The notes beneath the pieces were generated by a model. It did not search any database and was not told where the DNA came from. It saw nothing but the letters and a program-made list of their open reading frames with translations. Source: Symbiodinium natans (Eukaryota > Sar > Dinophyceae > Suessiales > Symbiodiniaceae). Taken from it: a stretch of 64,000 bases of DNA. Made by a program: the position numbers and the translations under genes. This document shows, piece by piece, positions 17,314 through 28,326 of this stretch. Position 1 is the first letter of the stretch. Each line of letters starts with the position of its first letter. The DNA lies in contig CAJNDS010002533.1 of the NCBI GenBank assembly GCA_905221605.1, positions 1 through 64,000 on the forward strand, read 5' to 3'.

Positions 17314-17650
17314 GCTTCGCGCGAAGCGTTGCTGAAGAACGAAACCTTCAAGTCCAAGAACTCCCGTGAGCCCAAGCCCCAAGTCAAAGCGGCTTTAGCT
17401 TAGGTAACCCTAACCCTAAACCCCAAACCCTAAACCCCAAACCCCAAAAACCTTAAGTTCTTTCGCTCAGAAGTTCGTCTACGGTTTGGGATCCCGGTGC
17501 TGAGGGTTTTAGGCTTTAAGGTTTTGGGATGTTTTTGGTTCAGGGTTTGGGGCAAGGCCTTCAGTCCAAATCTCGCATCGCCAAGCGGTGATCGGCAGAT
17601 CCGGCGTGGCCGTCCGCTTCTTGGAGCCTAGACAGGAAACCCTGAAACCC

Positions 17651-17777
17651 AATACCCCTCAATTCAGGGTGTAGGGGTTTGTGGAATATACCTTAAATCA
17701 TACTGAGCATCCCTACATACTTGAAGGTCTTTAGGGAATATTACCTTAAATCATACTGATCCCATGCATTTGAAGGT
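17651..17777. repeat. PE-D remnants, partly duplicated
   Basis: ATACCTTAAATCATACTGA occurs twice (near 17690 and 17742) next to ACCCCTCAATTCAGG, matching PE-D arms. The usual GGGCTCTTTGG end is absent. Confidence 0.5.
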
Positions 17778-17808
17778 CTCTTCAGTTGTTTCTGCTCTTT
17801 GGGAACCG

Positions 17809-17900
17809 ACCTGCAGACTCCCATGTAGTTCCTTTTTAAGGGCTCGTTGTGCAGGATTTCAGTATACGACTCTGAAAAGGTACCACATAGGAGCCTCTAC
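17809..17900. repeat. PE-F palindromic element
   Basis: GACTCCCATGTAGTTCCTTT at the left and AAAGGTACCACATAGGAGCC at the right, with AGGATTTCAGTATACGACTC in the centre. Confidence 0.7.
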
Positions 17901-19158
17901 ACCCTATGAGCGCTGAACACTTAACCCCTTAAACCCTAAGATATCGGAGCCCTCAACGCCCTAATCCCGCTAAACCCTAAGTAAGCCTACCTGGAGGGTT
18001 TAGGGTGTAGGGTTTAGGGTTTAGGGCTGGGTCCCAAATTTCGGCATTTCAGATCTACGCAAATGGGATCGCCTTGAGCCCAAGAAAGGGAAACACATAT
18101 CCCAAAAGCCTTCTTTAGGTCCCTACTTTCTATCCTACTACTGCTTCGGATGTGGTGTTAAACTGCAAACGTATGTTTCAGCAAGCCCTGCAGAATGTAG
18201 TATATACGTAGACGCTTAAGGAGCCGTGACGTCGTCGGAGACCACAGAACCTAACAGACAACGCCTAAACCCTAATCCCTAAGCCCTAAGCCGTAAACCC
18301 TAAACCCTTAACCCCGAATCCCAAACCCTGACCTGTTTAGGGTTTAGGGTTTAGAGTTTAGGGTTTAATGGTTTAGGGTTTAGGGTTTACGGTTTAGGGT
18401 ACAAAAAGTTCAACCCCATGTTTCCCTCTTTTTTACAGCACTTAATTTACAGTGCAAGGGTGGAATTGAGGTTCAGGGTTTATGGATCCGCTCCTAACCT
18501 TACTTTCCCTGCAAAGCATACAAAACCTCATCAAGATCAAGAACAGGAATCCCAATTTCAACCCCCAACTAAGGAACGAGCCTTGGCAACCTGACAGGAG
18601 CCGTCCCGGGTATCCTCACAGATGGGAGCGGGTGCTGGGGGACGATCTCGGTTCATGGTTTAGCGATGCTTGCGGTTCAGCGTTTAGCGTTTACGCGCTT
18701 CTTCATTGGGGGTTGAGGGCTGAGAGTTTAGGGATGTGCTTTTTGGTTCAGGTTTGGGCTTAGGGCTTTTAGATCCCGCTTCTGTTCAAGAGGTTGCAAA
18801 GGGGAACCAAAGAGAACCTCCTTAAAAAGCAAGGGGGGCCCAGAGGGCCCACTCTGAGCCCCCAGGTACGAAGTTTAGGGCTTAAATTAAGGTTGGAAAC
18901 CCTAAAGAACCCATGGCCCTAACCCAAATCATGAACACATCAATTTTGCAACAATCTGAAGAGACTTCTTCCAGCACAGGTCGAAATTCTGTTCTGAAGG
19001 CTTTTGGGTTGAGGCACCGACGGTTCGTTGCAATCGCAAGAAACACCTCACATCTGCACTGAATCCTGTCAGCGCACCGACCCCATACATCCCTCAACCC
19101 AAAACAACCTTCAAAAACACAGCCTTAAAGTCCTTCACCAATCCCCTCCCCCCCTCCC

Positions 19159-19246
19159 ACCCTAAACCCTAAACCCTAAACCCTAAACCCTAAACCCTAA
19201 ACCCTAAACCCTAAACCCTAAACCCTAAACCCTAAACCCTAAACCC
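19159..19246. repeat. Interstitial telomeric array, CCCTAAA
   Basis: Twelve perfect units ending AAACCCAG, which could serve as a 3' splice site for the island that follows. Confidence 0.95.
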
Positions 19247-19248
19247 AG

Positions 19249-19328
19249 CAGCCAGGCAAAAATGGAAGCACCGGCCTTGCCAGCGCACGAGTCGTGCTTC
19301 GGGCAAGGCCAGGGCCTGACACACAAAG
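19249..19328 (+). CDS. Candidate exon between outward arrays
   Basis: Directly after CCCTAAACCCAG, the island reads QAKMEAPALPAHESCFGQGQ then GLTHK, and ends at GGGTTTAGGG. Both potential splice borders are built from the telomeric repeat. 27 codons open; product unknown. Confidence 0.35.
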
Positions 19329-19547
19329 GGTTTAGGGTTTATGATTTAGGGTTTAGGGTGTACGGTTTACGGTTTGCGGTTTAGGGTTTGGGGTTTGGGG
19401 TTTAGGGTTTAGGGAACTTGACGGCTCTTGGGCACCCAACAGCCCAACATACGAATGCTGAGCACTTTTTGTCCAAGAACCCCCCACCCCCCAAACAAAA
19501 AAACAAAACATCTTCCCTGCAAGTGCAATATATAGGGCTTTTGTTTA

Positions 19548-19548
<1 letters not shown>

Positions 19549-19584
<36 letters not shown>
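19549..19584. repeat. (TTA)n microsatellite
   Basis: Eleven or twelve TTA units; produces an artefactual leucine run. Confidence 0.95.
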
Positions 19585-20570
19585 TATTTTTTGGGGTGGT
19601 GTTCTTACGCAACTCCTAGCGAAGGATCCCGATATAATCTAAGGTATACTCCTCGGCTAGGTTAAGGGGTGCTCAGCTCTTGGTGGTAGGCTTCGGGCTC
19701 AGGGTGCACGGTACGAGGGCTCATGAAGGCCATCGCCAAATTCGGAATCTCGTCAACTATGACCTTCCAGAACCCTAAACCCTAAACCCTAAACTTAGGG
19801 ACCTAAAACTAGTCTTCCTTATCAGGGCAATATATACTGGGATATGTTTAAGTCGTTTCTTTTTCTTTGTTTGGGGGGGGTCTAAAGCAATATGGTAGTA
19901 TAGCTAACCCAACATGAACTACGTGACAACCTTCGGGTAATGGCAGGCAATGCTGCGGAGCCGTCTGGCACCCCTCTCGCAGAATTGAATTGCTCTCTTT
20001 CGTCTCGTCGATGCCGAGGTTCCAAGGGGTTTAGGGTTTAGGGTTTAGGGTTTAGGGTTTAGGGCAGGAGTCACTGAACCCCTGTTGGGAACCTCTTAAA
20101 CTACACTGGGTACTTCCAACCCTAGGCCCAGGATGAGTGCCCTTCGCTGCCTGAGACGCCTGGAGTACATCTGTACTAGCCATATGAGACTATATATGCA
20201 TACAACTACGAGACACCACTGCTTCTTCTTCTTCTGCTTTGTGTGTTGCTACTTGTTGTCGGGGGCCAAATATTAGAGAGAGAGAGAGAGAGAGTACGGT
20301 AAGGCTCGTTGAGTATCTAGCTTTGGGGGTCAGGAGAGGACAACCAAATGACCACCTACGAGTAGGGTGCAAAGGCGGCGTAATGTTCAGGGTTTTGGGT
20401 ACGAGGGTTTGGGGTTTTAGGGGTTTAACCCTAAACCCTAAACTCTAGACCCTAAACCCAGGGGTGGTTTGCAGTTTTAGAGGGGCCGAGAAAAGCCTTC
20501 CCAGACGCCAGCGCCACCACGCGGTAGCCCTGCGGTAAAGCCTGCCTCGCGTGTTGGTTCACTTACCCTA

Positions 20571-20709
20571 AGACTCCATGTACCTGGTTTGGGTTTTGGG
20601 TTTTGGGTTTAGGGCTTAGGATTTAGGGTTATATACTTGGGACCTAAATGCTACGATCTCGGAACCCCTTTCAAGCCCACAAAGGTACCACATAGGTACA
20701 TGGATCCTT
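20571..20709. mobile_element. PE-E element with telomere-like insertion
   Basis: ACTCCATGTACCTG begins the copy; TTTGGG, TTTTGGG and TTTAGGG units occupy about 20588-20629; the element resumes ATATACTTGGGACCTAAATG and ends GGTACATGGATCCTTT. Confidence 0.75.
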
Positions 20710-21000
20710 TTAGTTCGGGTCTGGGCGTTCGGGTTTCGGGGCCTGAACGGAGCCCAGGTAAGCTCCTACAACCCTCTGCAACCCTTAGTGGTTAAATTCT
20801 AACCCTCAGAATCACAACCCCCCTCAATCAAGAACCCCCATGCCTGGAACTCAATTATAAGCCCCCCCCCCCCCGCCCTCAGTAAGAAACCTCAGGCCCA
20901 GGATTTTGGTTTAGAGCTCTAAGCCAGAGACTGAAGGGGCTGTGGCTTTGAGCCAGAGCCTGCAGGGCCGGCCTGAAACTTGATAGGGCCTGGAGCTGTT

Positions 21001-21150
21001 CCTAAACCCTAAACCCTAAACCCTAAACCCTAAACCCTAAACCCCCTAAACCCTAAACCCTAAACCCTAAACCCTAAACCTAAACCCTAAACCCTAAACC
21101 CTAAACCCTAAACCCTAAACCCTAAACCCTAAACCCTAAACCCTAAACCC
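21001..21150. repeat. Interstitial telomeric array, CCCTAAA
   Basis: 21 units with two single-base slips. It faces the TTTAGGG array at 21212 across about 60 bases. Confidence 0.97.
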
Positions 21151-21211
21151 TGGTGGGCCTGGGGCCTTAAGCCAGACGCTAGAGCCCGATCCCCGCCTCA
21201 ATAGGGGGAGG

Positions 21212-21342
21212 GTTTAGGGTTTAGGGTTTAGGGTTTAGGGTTTAGGGTTTAGGGTTTAGGGTTTAGGGTTTAGGGTTTAGGGTTTAGGGTTTAGGGTGTA
21301 GGGTTTAGGGTTTAGGGTTTAGGGTTTAGGGTTTAGGGTTTA
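21212..21342. repeat. Interstitial telomeric array, TTTAGGG
   Basis: About 18 units with one GTAGGG variant; the right-hand member of an outward-facing pair. Confidence 0.97.
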
Positions 21343-21638
21343 GGGCCCAGGGAGGGGATTAAAACAATGGAATGGGGTGGGGCTTACTATTATGAGGTTA
21401 GCATTGGGGTTTCGGGTTTAGGAGTTAGGTTTTAAGTTTTTTGCACTCCAGACTCTACACTTTGCTCCGACAAGTGTGCACAACTCCCTTGGGTTCTGGC
21501 TTCCCGGACAACGGGAGTCTCAACAAACGCTGGCCAACTAAAAACGCAAGTACCCTTCTTCTTCGGGTTTAGGGTTTAGGGTTGACCGAACGAAGCAACT
21601 GGTTCGGGTTTCGGGCCGGACGCCCCAAACCCAAACTA

Positions 21639-21749
21639 CCCAGAGAGCACAATACTCCTTAATTAGGGAATCGACCTTAATAATTATAAAGGGGTCCTTA
21701 TTATGATTTAAGGAGTAGCCCTTAATTAAGAGGTATTGGGCTCTTTGGG
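21639..21749. repeat. PE-D palindromic element, complete
   Basis: CAGAGAGCACAATACTCCTT at the left and GGTATTGGGCTCTTTGGG at the right, with TAATTATAAAGGGGTCC in the centre. Arms remain about 75% complementary by eye. Confidence 0.8.
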
Positions 21750-21867
21750 GACTCAATCCTCCCCTTGCAAACCCAACTCAGCGCGCCCCTCCGCAAAGTC
21801 GTCAGCGATTTGCCCGCGATGAAGCAAGTGCTCCTGCGCAAGACGAGAGTTTCGGGCTTTGGCTTTA

Positions 21868-22083
21868 GGACTCATGCTTTGTGGCTGTGCCTGGTCGTTG
21901 CTGGCTTTGGCAACTTTCAGCCTAAATGGGGCTAAGCAGTACAACACAGGTTGCAAGCCCCTTAGCTATGATTGCCAAAGGTTAACCTTGTGGGGCCTCC
22001 ATCGGCTCCTGCTACACGAAGCAGGTCACAGCTACTTACTCGGGAAGTGGCAGCTCCACCTGTGTCCAAGCCAAAGCATCCAG
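21868..22083 (+). CDS. Candidate exon with signal-like start
   Basis: From ATG at 21874 the frame reads MLCGCAWSLLALATFSLNGA, a hydrophobic stretch like a signal sequence, then KQYNTGCKPLSYDCQRLTLW and LHRLLLHEAGHSYLLG. CAG at 22083 is followed by GTACTG as donor, and TTTAG precedes the segment. The frame would otherwise run into PE-F at 22122. HEAGH is reminiscent of a zinc-protease HExxH core but lacks the second spacing, so no function is assigned. Confidence 0.35.
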
Positions 22084-22121
22084 GTACTGATCTACTTGGG
22101 CATTGAAGGAAACCCAAACAC

Positions 22122-22312
22122 TACCTGAAGGCTTAAACGTAGTTCTCTTTTTTGCGGTTAGTTATACGTAGGTGTTCTAGTGTACCCCCTAAGGCCCCAA
22201 ACCCTAAACCCTAAACCCTAAACCCTAAATCCTAAACCCTAAACCCTAAACCCTAAACCCTAAACCCTAAACCCTAAACCACCCTAAAGAAGGTACTACA
22301 TGGGACGTGAGT
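22122..22312. mobile_element. PE-F element interrupted by a telomeric array
   Basis: CTACCTGAAGGCTTAAACGT starts the copy, GTTCTAGTGTACCCCCTAAG is its centre, then CCCTAAA units fill 22199-22280, and AAAGAAGGTACTACATGGG resumes the right arm. Confidence 0.75.
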
Positions 22313-22424
22313 CTTCCTGGAACCCATGTCCTTGTCTGGTGCCAACACCTCCTCGCCGTCGCTAAGCGGGGAAGGGCCCAAAGCCTGGGCATCATGAAGC
22401 TTTGCCTTGGACCCCGAAAGTTGC

Positions 22425-22625
22425 GTTTAGGGTTTAGGGTTTAGGGTTTAGGGTTTGGGGTTTAGGGTTTGGGGTTTGGGGTTTGGGGTTTGGGGTTTGG
22501 GGTTTGGGGATTTGGGGTTTGGGGTTTTGGGGATTTGGGGTTTTGGGGTTTGGGGTTTGGAGTTTGCGGTGTAGGAGTTTAGGGTTTAGCGTTTGGGGGT
22601 TTGGGGGTTTGGGGTTTAGGGTGTA
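22425..22625. repeat. Telomere-like array dominated by TTTGGGG
   Basis: TTTAGGG units grade into TTTGGGG units and then GATTTGGGG variants. It produces an artefactual Gly/Trp/Phe frame. The local switch to one variant suggests amplification in place. Confidence 0.9.
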
Positions 22626-23030
22626 CCCTTTGGTTTTGAGGAACCGTTTAAAAAAACCCTTTAAAAAGAGAGTATGAGGGCCCTATTCAGGGAACCTCTT
22701 AGGGGGTACATCCTCAGGGGTCCGGGTATGACTCCCCTCATGGCAAAGGTCCTACATCCCTAAACCGACAATCTCATGGGTAGATACAAAGGCCCCCTAG
22801 TATATAAACTGGGGCTCCGTCTATACCCCACACACCCTCGTGAAACCCTAGGGCCCATACAACTACCCTAAGACGAAGCAAGGATCCGAAAGCCCCAAAG
22901 CCAACGTCCGAAAGCGTTGCCTTACCCTAGACAGCGCAGGACCCTCCAACCTAGCAGGTAGGATGCGTAAACCCTCCCTGAAGCCCAAAAGCCTGATCCC
23001 TATAGGCCCTAAAACACTGAGAAACCTAGA

Positions 23031-23131
23031 CTTACTTCTCCAATAACCAAGGGAAGAAACTGGCTAAACTTTACCATTCCCTACTAAACAAGGAAGCCCA
23101 ACAAATTTAAACAAGTTCAACTATTGGCTAA
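23031..23131. repeat. PE-I palindromic element
   Basis: CTTCTCCAATAACCAAGGGA at the left; ATTTAAACAAGTTCAACTAT and TGGCTAAGG at the right; the centre is CATTCCCTACTAAACAAGG. The arms pair CCAATA/TATTGG only partly. Confidence 0.7.
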
Positions 23132-23967
23132 GGAAACCTAAAGCCCAAGCCCAGATGAAAGCCTCAACACCCAGATGAAAGCCTCAAAACCCAAACCCCC
23201 CCAAAACCCTAAGCCTTTCCCGTGGGGGGAGCTCATCTTGGGACACTTTCGGACTCCTGGGCTTCAAAAAAAGAAACCACACCCCAAAACATCCCAAAAC
23301 CCTAAGTCCTCGTTCTAAGGCCTGCAAGAGCTTTAGTTTTTTGATTGGGGTTTAGGGTTTAGGATCTAGGGCTTACGGTGTAGGGTATACTAGGGCTCAG
23401 CTATGCCCTCAACCCCAAACCCTCCAAACCTTAAACTCCCTAAACCCTAAACTTCCCTAAGCCCTAGACCCCAAACCCGAAGCACTAAACCCTAAACCCA
23501 TCCCTAAACCCGGTACCGATTCAACCCTGGGAGGGGTCGGCCTTCCAAATGCCATCCATTCCCCCGAGCTGTGCATCGCGAGCTTGGGGTGGGAGCAGGG
23601 GGAGAAGGCAATGGAGCTGGATTGTTGAGGCATCTGTTACAAGAAGATTGTTTTGGGGGGGTTTTGGGATTTGGGACTTGGGGCAATACAAAGGTCTTTA
23701 TCTCTAAGGGCCATTCTTCTGAGTAGCTTACAATTCTAGCTCTACGGGGACTATGAGAAGATAGGCTCTTGCGTTAATGCCACAGGGGTTTTGTAAGCCT
23801 AGGTTTTGTTTGCGGAGCGAGTGTGCCCGTGTGTTTACAGAAATTTGATCCTAGTTTCGCATCAGCTGGTGGTCGTAAACAATTGGCACTGCCGGCTCGG
23901 GCTGGGACCGTGAGCGTTTAGACTCCACCATCCTAAGCCCTAAACCCTAGACCCTAAACCCTAAACC

Positions 23968-24192
23968 CTGTTTGAGCTCAAAGCTAAGGATTTCAATTCC
24001 GTGATACGCGCGCGAGGTAGAAATGACCGAAGATCGAGGCTACCATGCTTCGTTCATAGTTTACACAGAGGCACGGGACGCCTGGGAGACATAACTTCGC
24101 AAATGCGCCCCAATTCAGTTGTCCTGAAGCCTTCTTGCCCTATGTCGCAGACACACGGCCACCTATCAACCGGTTCCCCTTCACCCAGTTAG
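23968..24192 (+). CDS. Candidate coding segment of about 70 codons
   Basis: After CCCTAAACCCTG the frame reads FELKAKDFNSVIRARGRNDR, RSRLPCFVHSLHRGTGRLGD and ends in a stop at 24190-24192. A GTAGAAATG inside could be a donor, with a second open frame (VEMTEDRGYHASFIVYTE) after it. PE-D follows immediately. Product unknown. Confidence 0.33.
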   Translation: MFELKAKDFNSVIRARGRNDRRSRLPCFVHSLHRGTGRLGDITSQMRPNSVVLKPSCPMSQTHGHLSTGSPSPS

Positions 24193-24296
24193 ACCCAAAG
24201 AGCCAAATACCCCTTAATTAAGGAATTTTCCTTAAATCATATTAAGGATCCCTTTATGATTAAGGCATATTCCTTAATTCAGGAGTATTGGGCTTG
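24193..24296. repeat. PE-D palindromic element, complete
   Basis: ACCCAAAGAGCCAAATACCC at the left and AGGAGTATTGGGCTT at the right; the centre AAATCATATTAAGGATCCCT is close to consensus. Confidence 0.85.
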
Positions 24297-24330
24297 AAGA
24301 TTGATCCTGCACGAGGTACCCCCCTCCCCC

Positions 24331-24420
24331 TAAACCCTAAACCCTAAACCCTAAACCCTAAACCCTAAACCCAAACCCCTAAACCCTAAACCCTAAACCC
24401 TAAACCCTAAACCCTAAACC
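24331..24420. repeat. Interstitial telomeric array, CCCTAAA
   Basis: Twelve units with one CAAACCC slip, ending in a C-rich run (24419-24436). Confidence 0.95.
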
Positions 24421-24470
24421 CCCCCCCGCCCCCCCAACCCAAAATGCAGCTTTTCTCCAGCCGGCGCCAG

Positions 24471-24650
24471 TGCTGCTGTCGCGCGTAGACGCCAGGCTTT
24501 GTGGTGGACCCGGGCGAGCACTCGGCGGCAAGCAGCGCGGCTCACTGCGGAAGCAGGGAGGGTGGAAGGCTCATACGTCGTACCTTCTGAGGGTCGTATA
24601 CGAGCATCTCCTACAGCTACCCCAAAAAGGAAGTACAGTTGGGCCTGCAG
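24471..24650 (+). CDS. Candidate exon of 60 codons with CAG/GTAACA borders
   Basis: GGCGCCAG precedes and GTAACA follows the segment. It reads SRVDARLCGGPGRALGGKQR, GSLRKQGGWKAHTSYLLRVV and YEHLLQLPQKGSTVGPA. The first half is basic and glycine-rich, the second half is helical. Among plus-strand islands it has one of the best border pairs. Product unknown. Confidence 0.45.
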
Positions 24651-24830
24651 GTAACAGAAGCCGATAAGCCCAAACCCTAAACTGCTTCAACCCTAAAACC
24701 CTTAAACCCTTAACTTCAACCCTTGAACCCTTAAACCCGTAAACGCTCAAAACCTTAACTTAAACCTTCAACCCTATGTGAGCCTTAAAGTGTTGTGGGG
24801 TCGATGGCGGGCTTGGGGAGAAACTGTGGG

Positions 24831-24980
24831 AAACTATCTAAGGGCGGTTGCATGGTCCCGTTGGTGCTGGCGTTTACATGGGGACCCCTTACATACTCAT
24901 TCTACACCCTACAAAATCAGAACCCGTTTTGCAGAAGGCAAGGGACCATATTCAGAGACCATGCAACTGCCCTTAGAAAC
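24831..24980. repeat. PE-G palindromic element
   Basis: CTAAGGGCGGTTGCATGGTC at the left and GACCATGCAACTGCCCTTAG at the right are almost perfect complements. The interior has GGGGACCCCTTACAT. Related half ends occur at about 54783 (GCAGCTGCATGGTCCCTTAG) and 57636. Confidence 0.8.
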
Positions 24981-25866
24981 TAACGTTTGAAACCCCAGCT
25001 CTTATGTTGGGAGACCGGCCTGAACATTCTTTGTACAGGTTGCAGGCATATGAGCCGTATAGGGTTTAGTGTTTAGGGTTATAGGGTGTGTAGGACAAGA
25101 CATGCTACTCCCACAGCTGCATCTACAAATGCAAAAGCCGTGAACCTTCCAAACCCTACGATATCTTAAAGCCTCAACCCCTACAAGCCCTCAACCCACT
25201 CAACCCCCAGTCCGACACCCCAACGCCTCAAACCTAGCGCATAAACCCGAAACCCTCAACCCTAAACCCTAAGCCCTAATCCCGACACAAAGCCTCCCCC
25301 TCGAGGGCTGGCGGGCGGAGGAGCTGGTCGCAGGCCTGGGCGATGGCTACGGCTTAGGGCTTAGGGCTTAGGGCTTAGGGTTTAGGGTTTAAGGGCTTAA
25401 GGTTTTAGGGTTTAAGGTTTTTGGGTTTAGGGTTTGGGGTAGTTAAGGCGTGGCCCGAACCCCAAAACACTACCGAACCCTAAACCCCCTGACCCAAACT
25501 CCAAACCCTTAACCCCCCTAAACCCAAAAACCAAAACCCTAAACGCTAAGTGCAGCATGGCCGTAGAAGCTCTGTCCTTCTCGTACGCACGCAGCGCCGA
25601 AAACTGCACGAAGAGAGCAGCCTCTCTCCCTGTTATGTAACATGACAGAGCATTGTACCTGACTTTTTTTTGGGGGTGATGTGCACTCACTTTTATAGGC
25701 TGCCATCCCAACCCTAAATAAACCCGCCCCCTTCAGAACACACAAGAAACACAACAAAAACTCCCTGGCTATGTTTGCGCCTGCCCGCGGAGGGGCAGCG
25801 CCTGCTTGCGTCACTGCCTGTCCTGGGGGGGCGCAAGGTCTTCGGGTTCTTCAAGAACAAAAGAGA

Positions 25867-26012
25867 TTACTTGCAGGTTCATGGTACTTATACCGCAATT
25901 AGAAGTGTAGCTATGATCCACCTATCAGCCCCTTAAGTGCCCTAATAGGGTTACAAGTTCATCTACAGATACAGTTATGACTTGTTAATCAGTACCATGA
26001 ACCTCCAAGTAA
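25867..26012. repeat. PE-A palindromic element, complete
   Basis: TTACTTGCAGGTTCATGGTA at the left and TACCATGAACCTCCAAGTAA at the right; the centre is GCCCCTTAAGTGCCCTAATA. Confidence 0.88.
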
Positions 26013-26074
26013 GGTAGAGGTACTCGGGTTTTAAGGCTCAACGGATGTCTGTTTTGGGTACCATGTGAAGTCTT

Positions 26075-26214
26075 CAAGACTAAGTCTGACTTACCCCAAG
26101 AGCCCAATATCCCTTCATAAAGGAAAATCCTATAAATCATATTAGGCATCCCTTTCCTGTTTTAAGGTATACTCCTTAATTCAGGGGTATTGGGCTCTCT
26201 GACTTAGTCTTCAA
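26075..26214. repeat. PE-D element with extended outer arms
   Basis: A normal PE-D core (AGAGCCCAATATCCCTTCAT ... GGGGTATTGGGCTCTCTG) is flanked by TTCAAGACTAAGTCTGA and its complement TGACTTAGTCTTCAA. The outer 15-base arms are not part of other PE-D copies. Confidence 0.8.
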
Positions 26215-26369
26215 ACGGAAGTTTTTTCTAATCCATGGGCCCTTACGGGGTCTCTTCTAACCCTTACAGCGTAGGGTACCAAGGGGGCTACAATTTCAGA
26301 TCAATCCCCCACGCAAGTCACGGCTTATAGGTGCAAGGACGCGAAGAAGCGGCGTTGTGATGAGGGTGC

Positions 26370-26512
26370 ACTTGGAGTTTCATGGTACTTATTAACCATT
26401 TCTAAGTGCACTTAGAAATGGCTCAAAAGCCGCCTAACTGCCCTAATATGGATATAAGAACAGTTACAAGTACAGTTATACTTGGTACATGTGGTATCAA
26501 GAACCTCCAAGT
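26370..26512. repeat. PE-A palindromic element
   Basis: CACTTGGAGTTTCATGGTAC at the left and GTATCAAGAACCTCCAAGTA at the right; interior GCCCTAATATGGATATAAG. Confidence 0.82.
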
Positions 26513-27064
26513 AGGGTTGCGACCGGGGAACAAGCGTACCTGAACCCTGAACCTTAAACTAGATAAGCCTCATTAAGCCCGAGCCAGAGGCCCGAATCCT
26601 GAATTACAGAACCTTCAAGACCCTAAACCCTAAACCCTAAACCCTAAACCCAAAACCCTAAACCCAAAACCCCAAACCCTAAACCTTACCCCTTGCCCCA
26701 ACACCCGAAACCTTAAGCCTTAAGATGGCTTTAAAGGCTTCAGATGGCTTAAAGGCGCAAGATGGCCTGAGGCCCACAGGGTTTAGGCCGGGTTTAGGGT
26801 TTAGGGTTTAGGGTTAAGGGTTCAGGGTTTAGGGCGAAACCCTACAACTCCCGCGCTGCTTGCTCTCGCCTGTTGGCAGAAGCTCCGCGCCTGCTCAGCT
26901 CGCTGTCCGGCCTTTGCGCTTTGTTTCTGGGTCGTTTAGGGTTTAGGGTTTAGGGCTTAGGGTTTAGGATTCAGGGTTCAGGGTCTTAGGGCTATGAGGG
27001 TGTAGGGCTTGGGGTTTAGGGCGTTCAACTTGCAGGGTTCTGTTAGTTTTTTTTGGGTTTCTCG

Positions 27065-27170
27065 ACCCTAAACCCTAAACCCTAAACCCTGAACCCTGAA
27101 CCCTGAACCCTGAACCCTGAACCCTGAACCCTGAACCCTAAACCCTGAACCCTAAACCCTGAACCCGAAA
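27065..27170. repeat. Telomeric array homogenised for CCCTGAA
   Basis: CCCTAAA units change to a run of about eight CCCTGAA units, then alternate CCCTAAA/CCCTGAA. Confidence 0.92.
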
Positions 27171-27175
27171 ACTAG

Positions 27176-27256
27176 GCCCCTTGGCATGTCGAGGATTTTC
27201 AGCGGCGGCGAACAACTCTGAAGCCGTGGCTGCTGGGCCACGAACCCCTAGAGCCC
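27176..27256 (+). CDS. Candidate exon, strand ambiguous
   Basis: After AAACTAG the plus frame reads APWHVEDFQRRRTTLKPWLL then GHEPLEP and stops at TAG; GTTTAGGG follows. The minus strand also reads well (SELFAAAENPRHAKGPS after GGCTTCAG). CCCTGAA lies left, TTTAGGG right. Confidence 0.33.
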
Positions 27257-27373
27257 TAGGGTTTAGGGTTTAGGGTTTAGCGCTTAGCGTTGAGGGTTTA
27301 AGGTTTACCCTTGAGGAGGATGCCCTATGAATCACATTGAAGGATCCCACATAATATTCAGGAATATGCCGTG

Positions 27374-27534
27374 CCCAAAGAGCCCCAAACCTCTCAAATA
27401 AGGAATACCGGGTTTAGGGCGCAGGGGGTTTTAACTTATTTTTAGTGAAGGAACAGGCCTTAAATCGTACTTAAAGATCCCTATATAAATTTAAGGTCCA
27501 TTCCTTAGTTGTAGTTAGGGGTAGTGGGCTCTCC
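27374..27534. mobile_element. PE-D element with an internal insertion
   Basis: CCCAAAGAGCCCCAAACCTC starts the copy; at about 27409 a telomere-like GGGTTTAGGGCGCAGGGGG and unrelated bases interrupt it; GGCCTTAAATCGTACTTAAA resumes and TAGTGGGCTCT ends it. Confidence 0.65.
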
Positions 27535-27829
27535 GCACAGAGGATGGACAACGCACGACGGTTGTAACACATCTCCGCAGAGGTGTAGCACCAAACTTAA
27601 TTAAACGGCAGGCTTCCCTCCAGTTTAGGGTTTAGGGGCTCTAATGCAGGGCCACCTCAACCGCAAACCCGACAAGTATCTTAGCAAGTGACACAAGCCT
27701 GACATATCTCCACCTTACACCCAACAAACGCTCTCCACAACCCCCATGAACCTCAACCCCTGACCTCTAAACCCCCTAGGGCCCAGGCGTTTAGGGTACC
27801 AACCCCAAAGCTCAAACCTGAACCATCTA

Positions 27830-27897
27830 GGTTGCCCAGTAACCTCAGATTAAACCGAACCCCCCAACAAGGCAGTAAGGGTACTACTGGCATCCTA
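27830..27897. repeat. PE-C element, short copy
   Basis: AGGTTGCCCAGTAACCTCAG at the left and GGGTACTACTGGCATCCTAG at the right, with an internal deletion. Confidence 0.65.
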
Positions 27898-28052
27898 GAG
27901 GAAAATAAACTCTGATTTTAACCCTAAACCTAAACCCTAAACCCTAAACCCTGAATCCCACAATGCACCTCGATCCGAGACTGTGGCCTGCGTACGAATG
28001 GTCGGCATCTGGTCGTCTCGCTCCCGGACCTTTCAAACTAGGTGGGACTTTA

Positions 28053-28150
28053 CTACAACTTTATCACTTTATAAGTCTTGGGGTTCTTTTAATTCCATAT
28101 TCTACAACTTTATCACTTTATAAGTCTTGGGGTTCTTCTAATTCCATATA
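28053..28150. repeat. 49-base tandem duplication
   Basis: CTACAACTTTATCACTTTAT begins both copies (28053 and 28102); they differ at one or two positions. Confidence 0.92.
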
Positions 28151-28226
28151 TAAGGGAGCTAAAACTTAGACATTATTGGGAGGTTAAGGAGCAACCAAGT
28201 TTTTGAAGGCCGCCAAGAGGCTCAAC

Positions 28227-28326
28227 TTGGGATGATCGCCCTTAGACGAACAGTCCTTAATGGGGATTCTAATAGGGGTACGATAATCCCTGTTGACGAC
28301 TGCGAGTATAAGGGGGAACATCTCAA
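28227..28326. repeat. PE-B palindromic element
   Basis: TTGGGATGATCGCCCTTAGA at the left and AGTATAAGGGGGAACATCTC at the right; the centre GGGGTACGATAATCCC is typical. Confidence 0.82.

Noticed and set aside
22035-22050. Zinc protease HEAGH in the 21868-22083 segment
   Set aside because: The HExxH core is HEAGH, but no distal ligand or domain can be seen in 70 residues.
22483-22677. 64-residue Gly/Trp/Phe frame
   Set aside because: It is a translation of TTTGGGG repeats.
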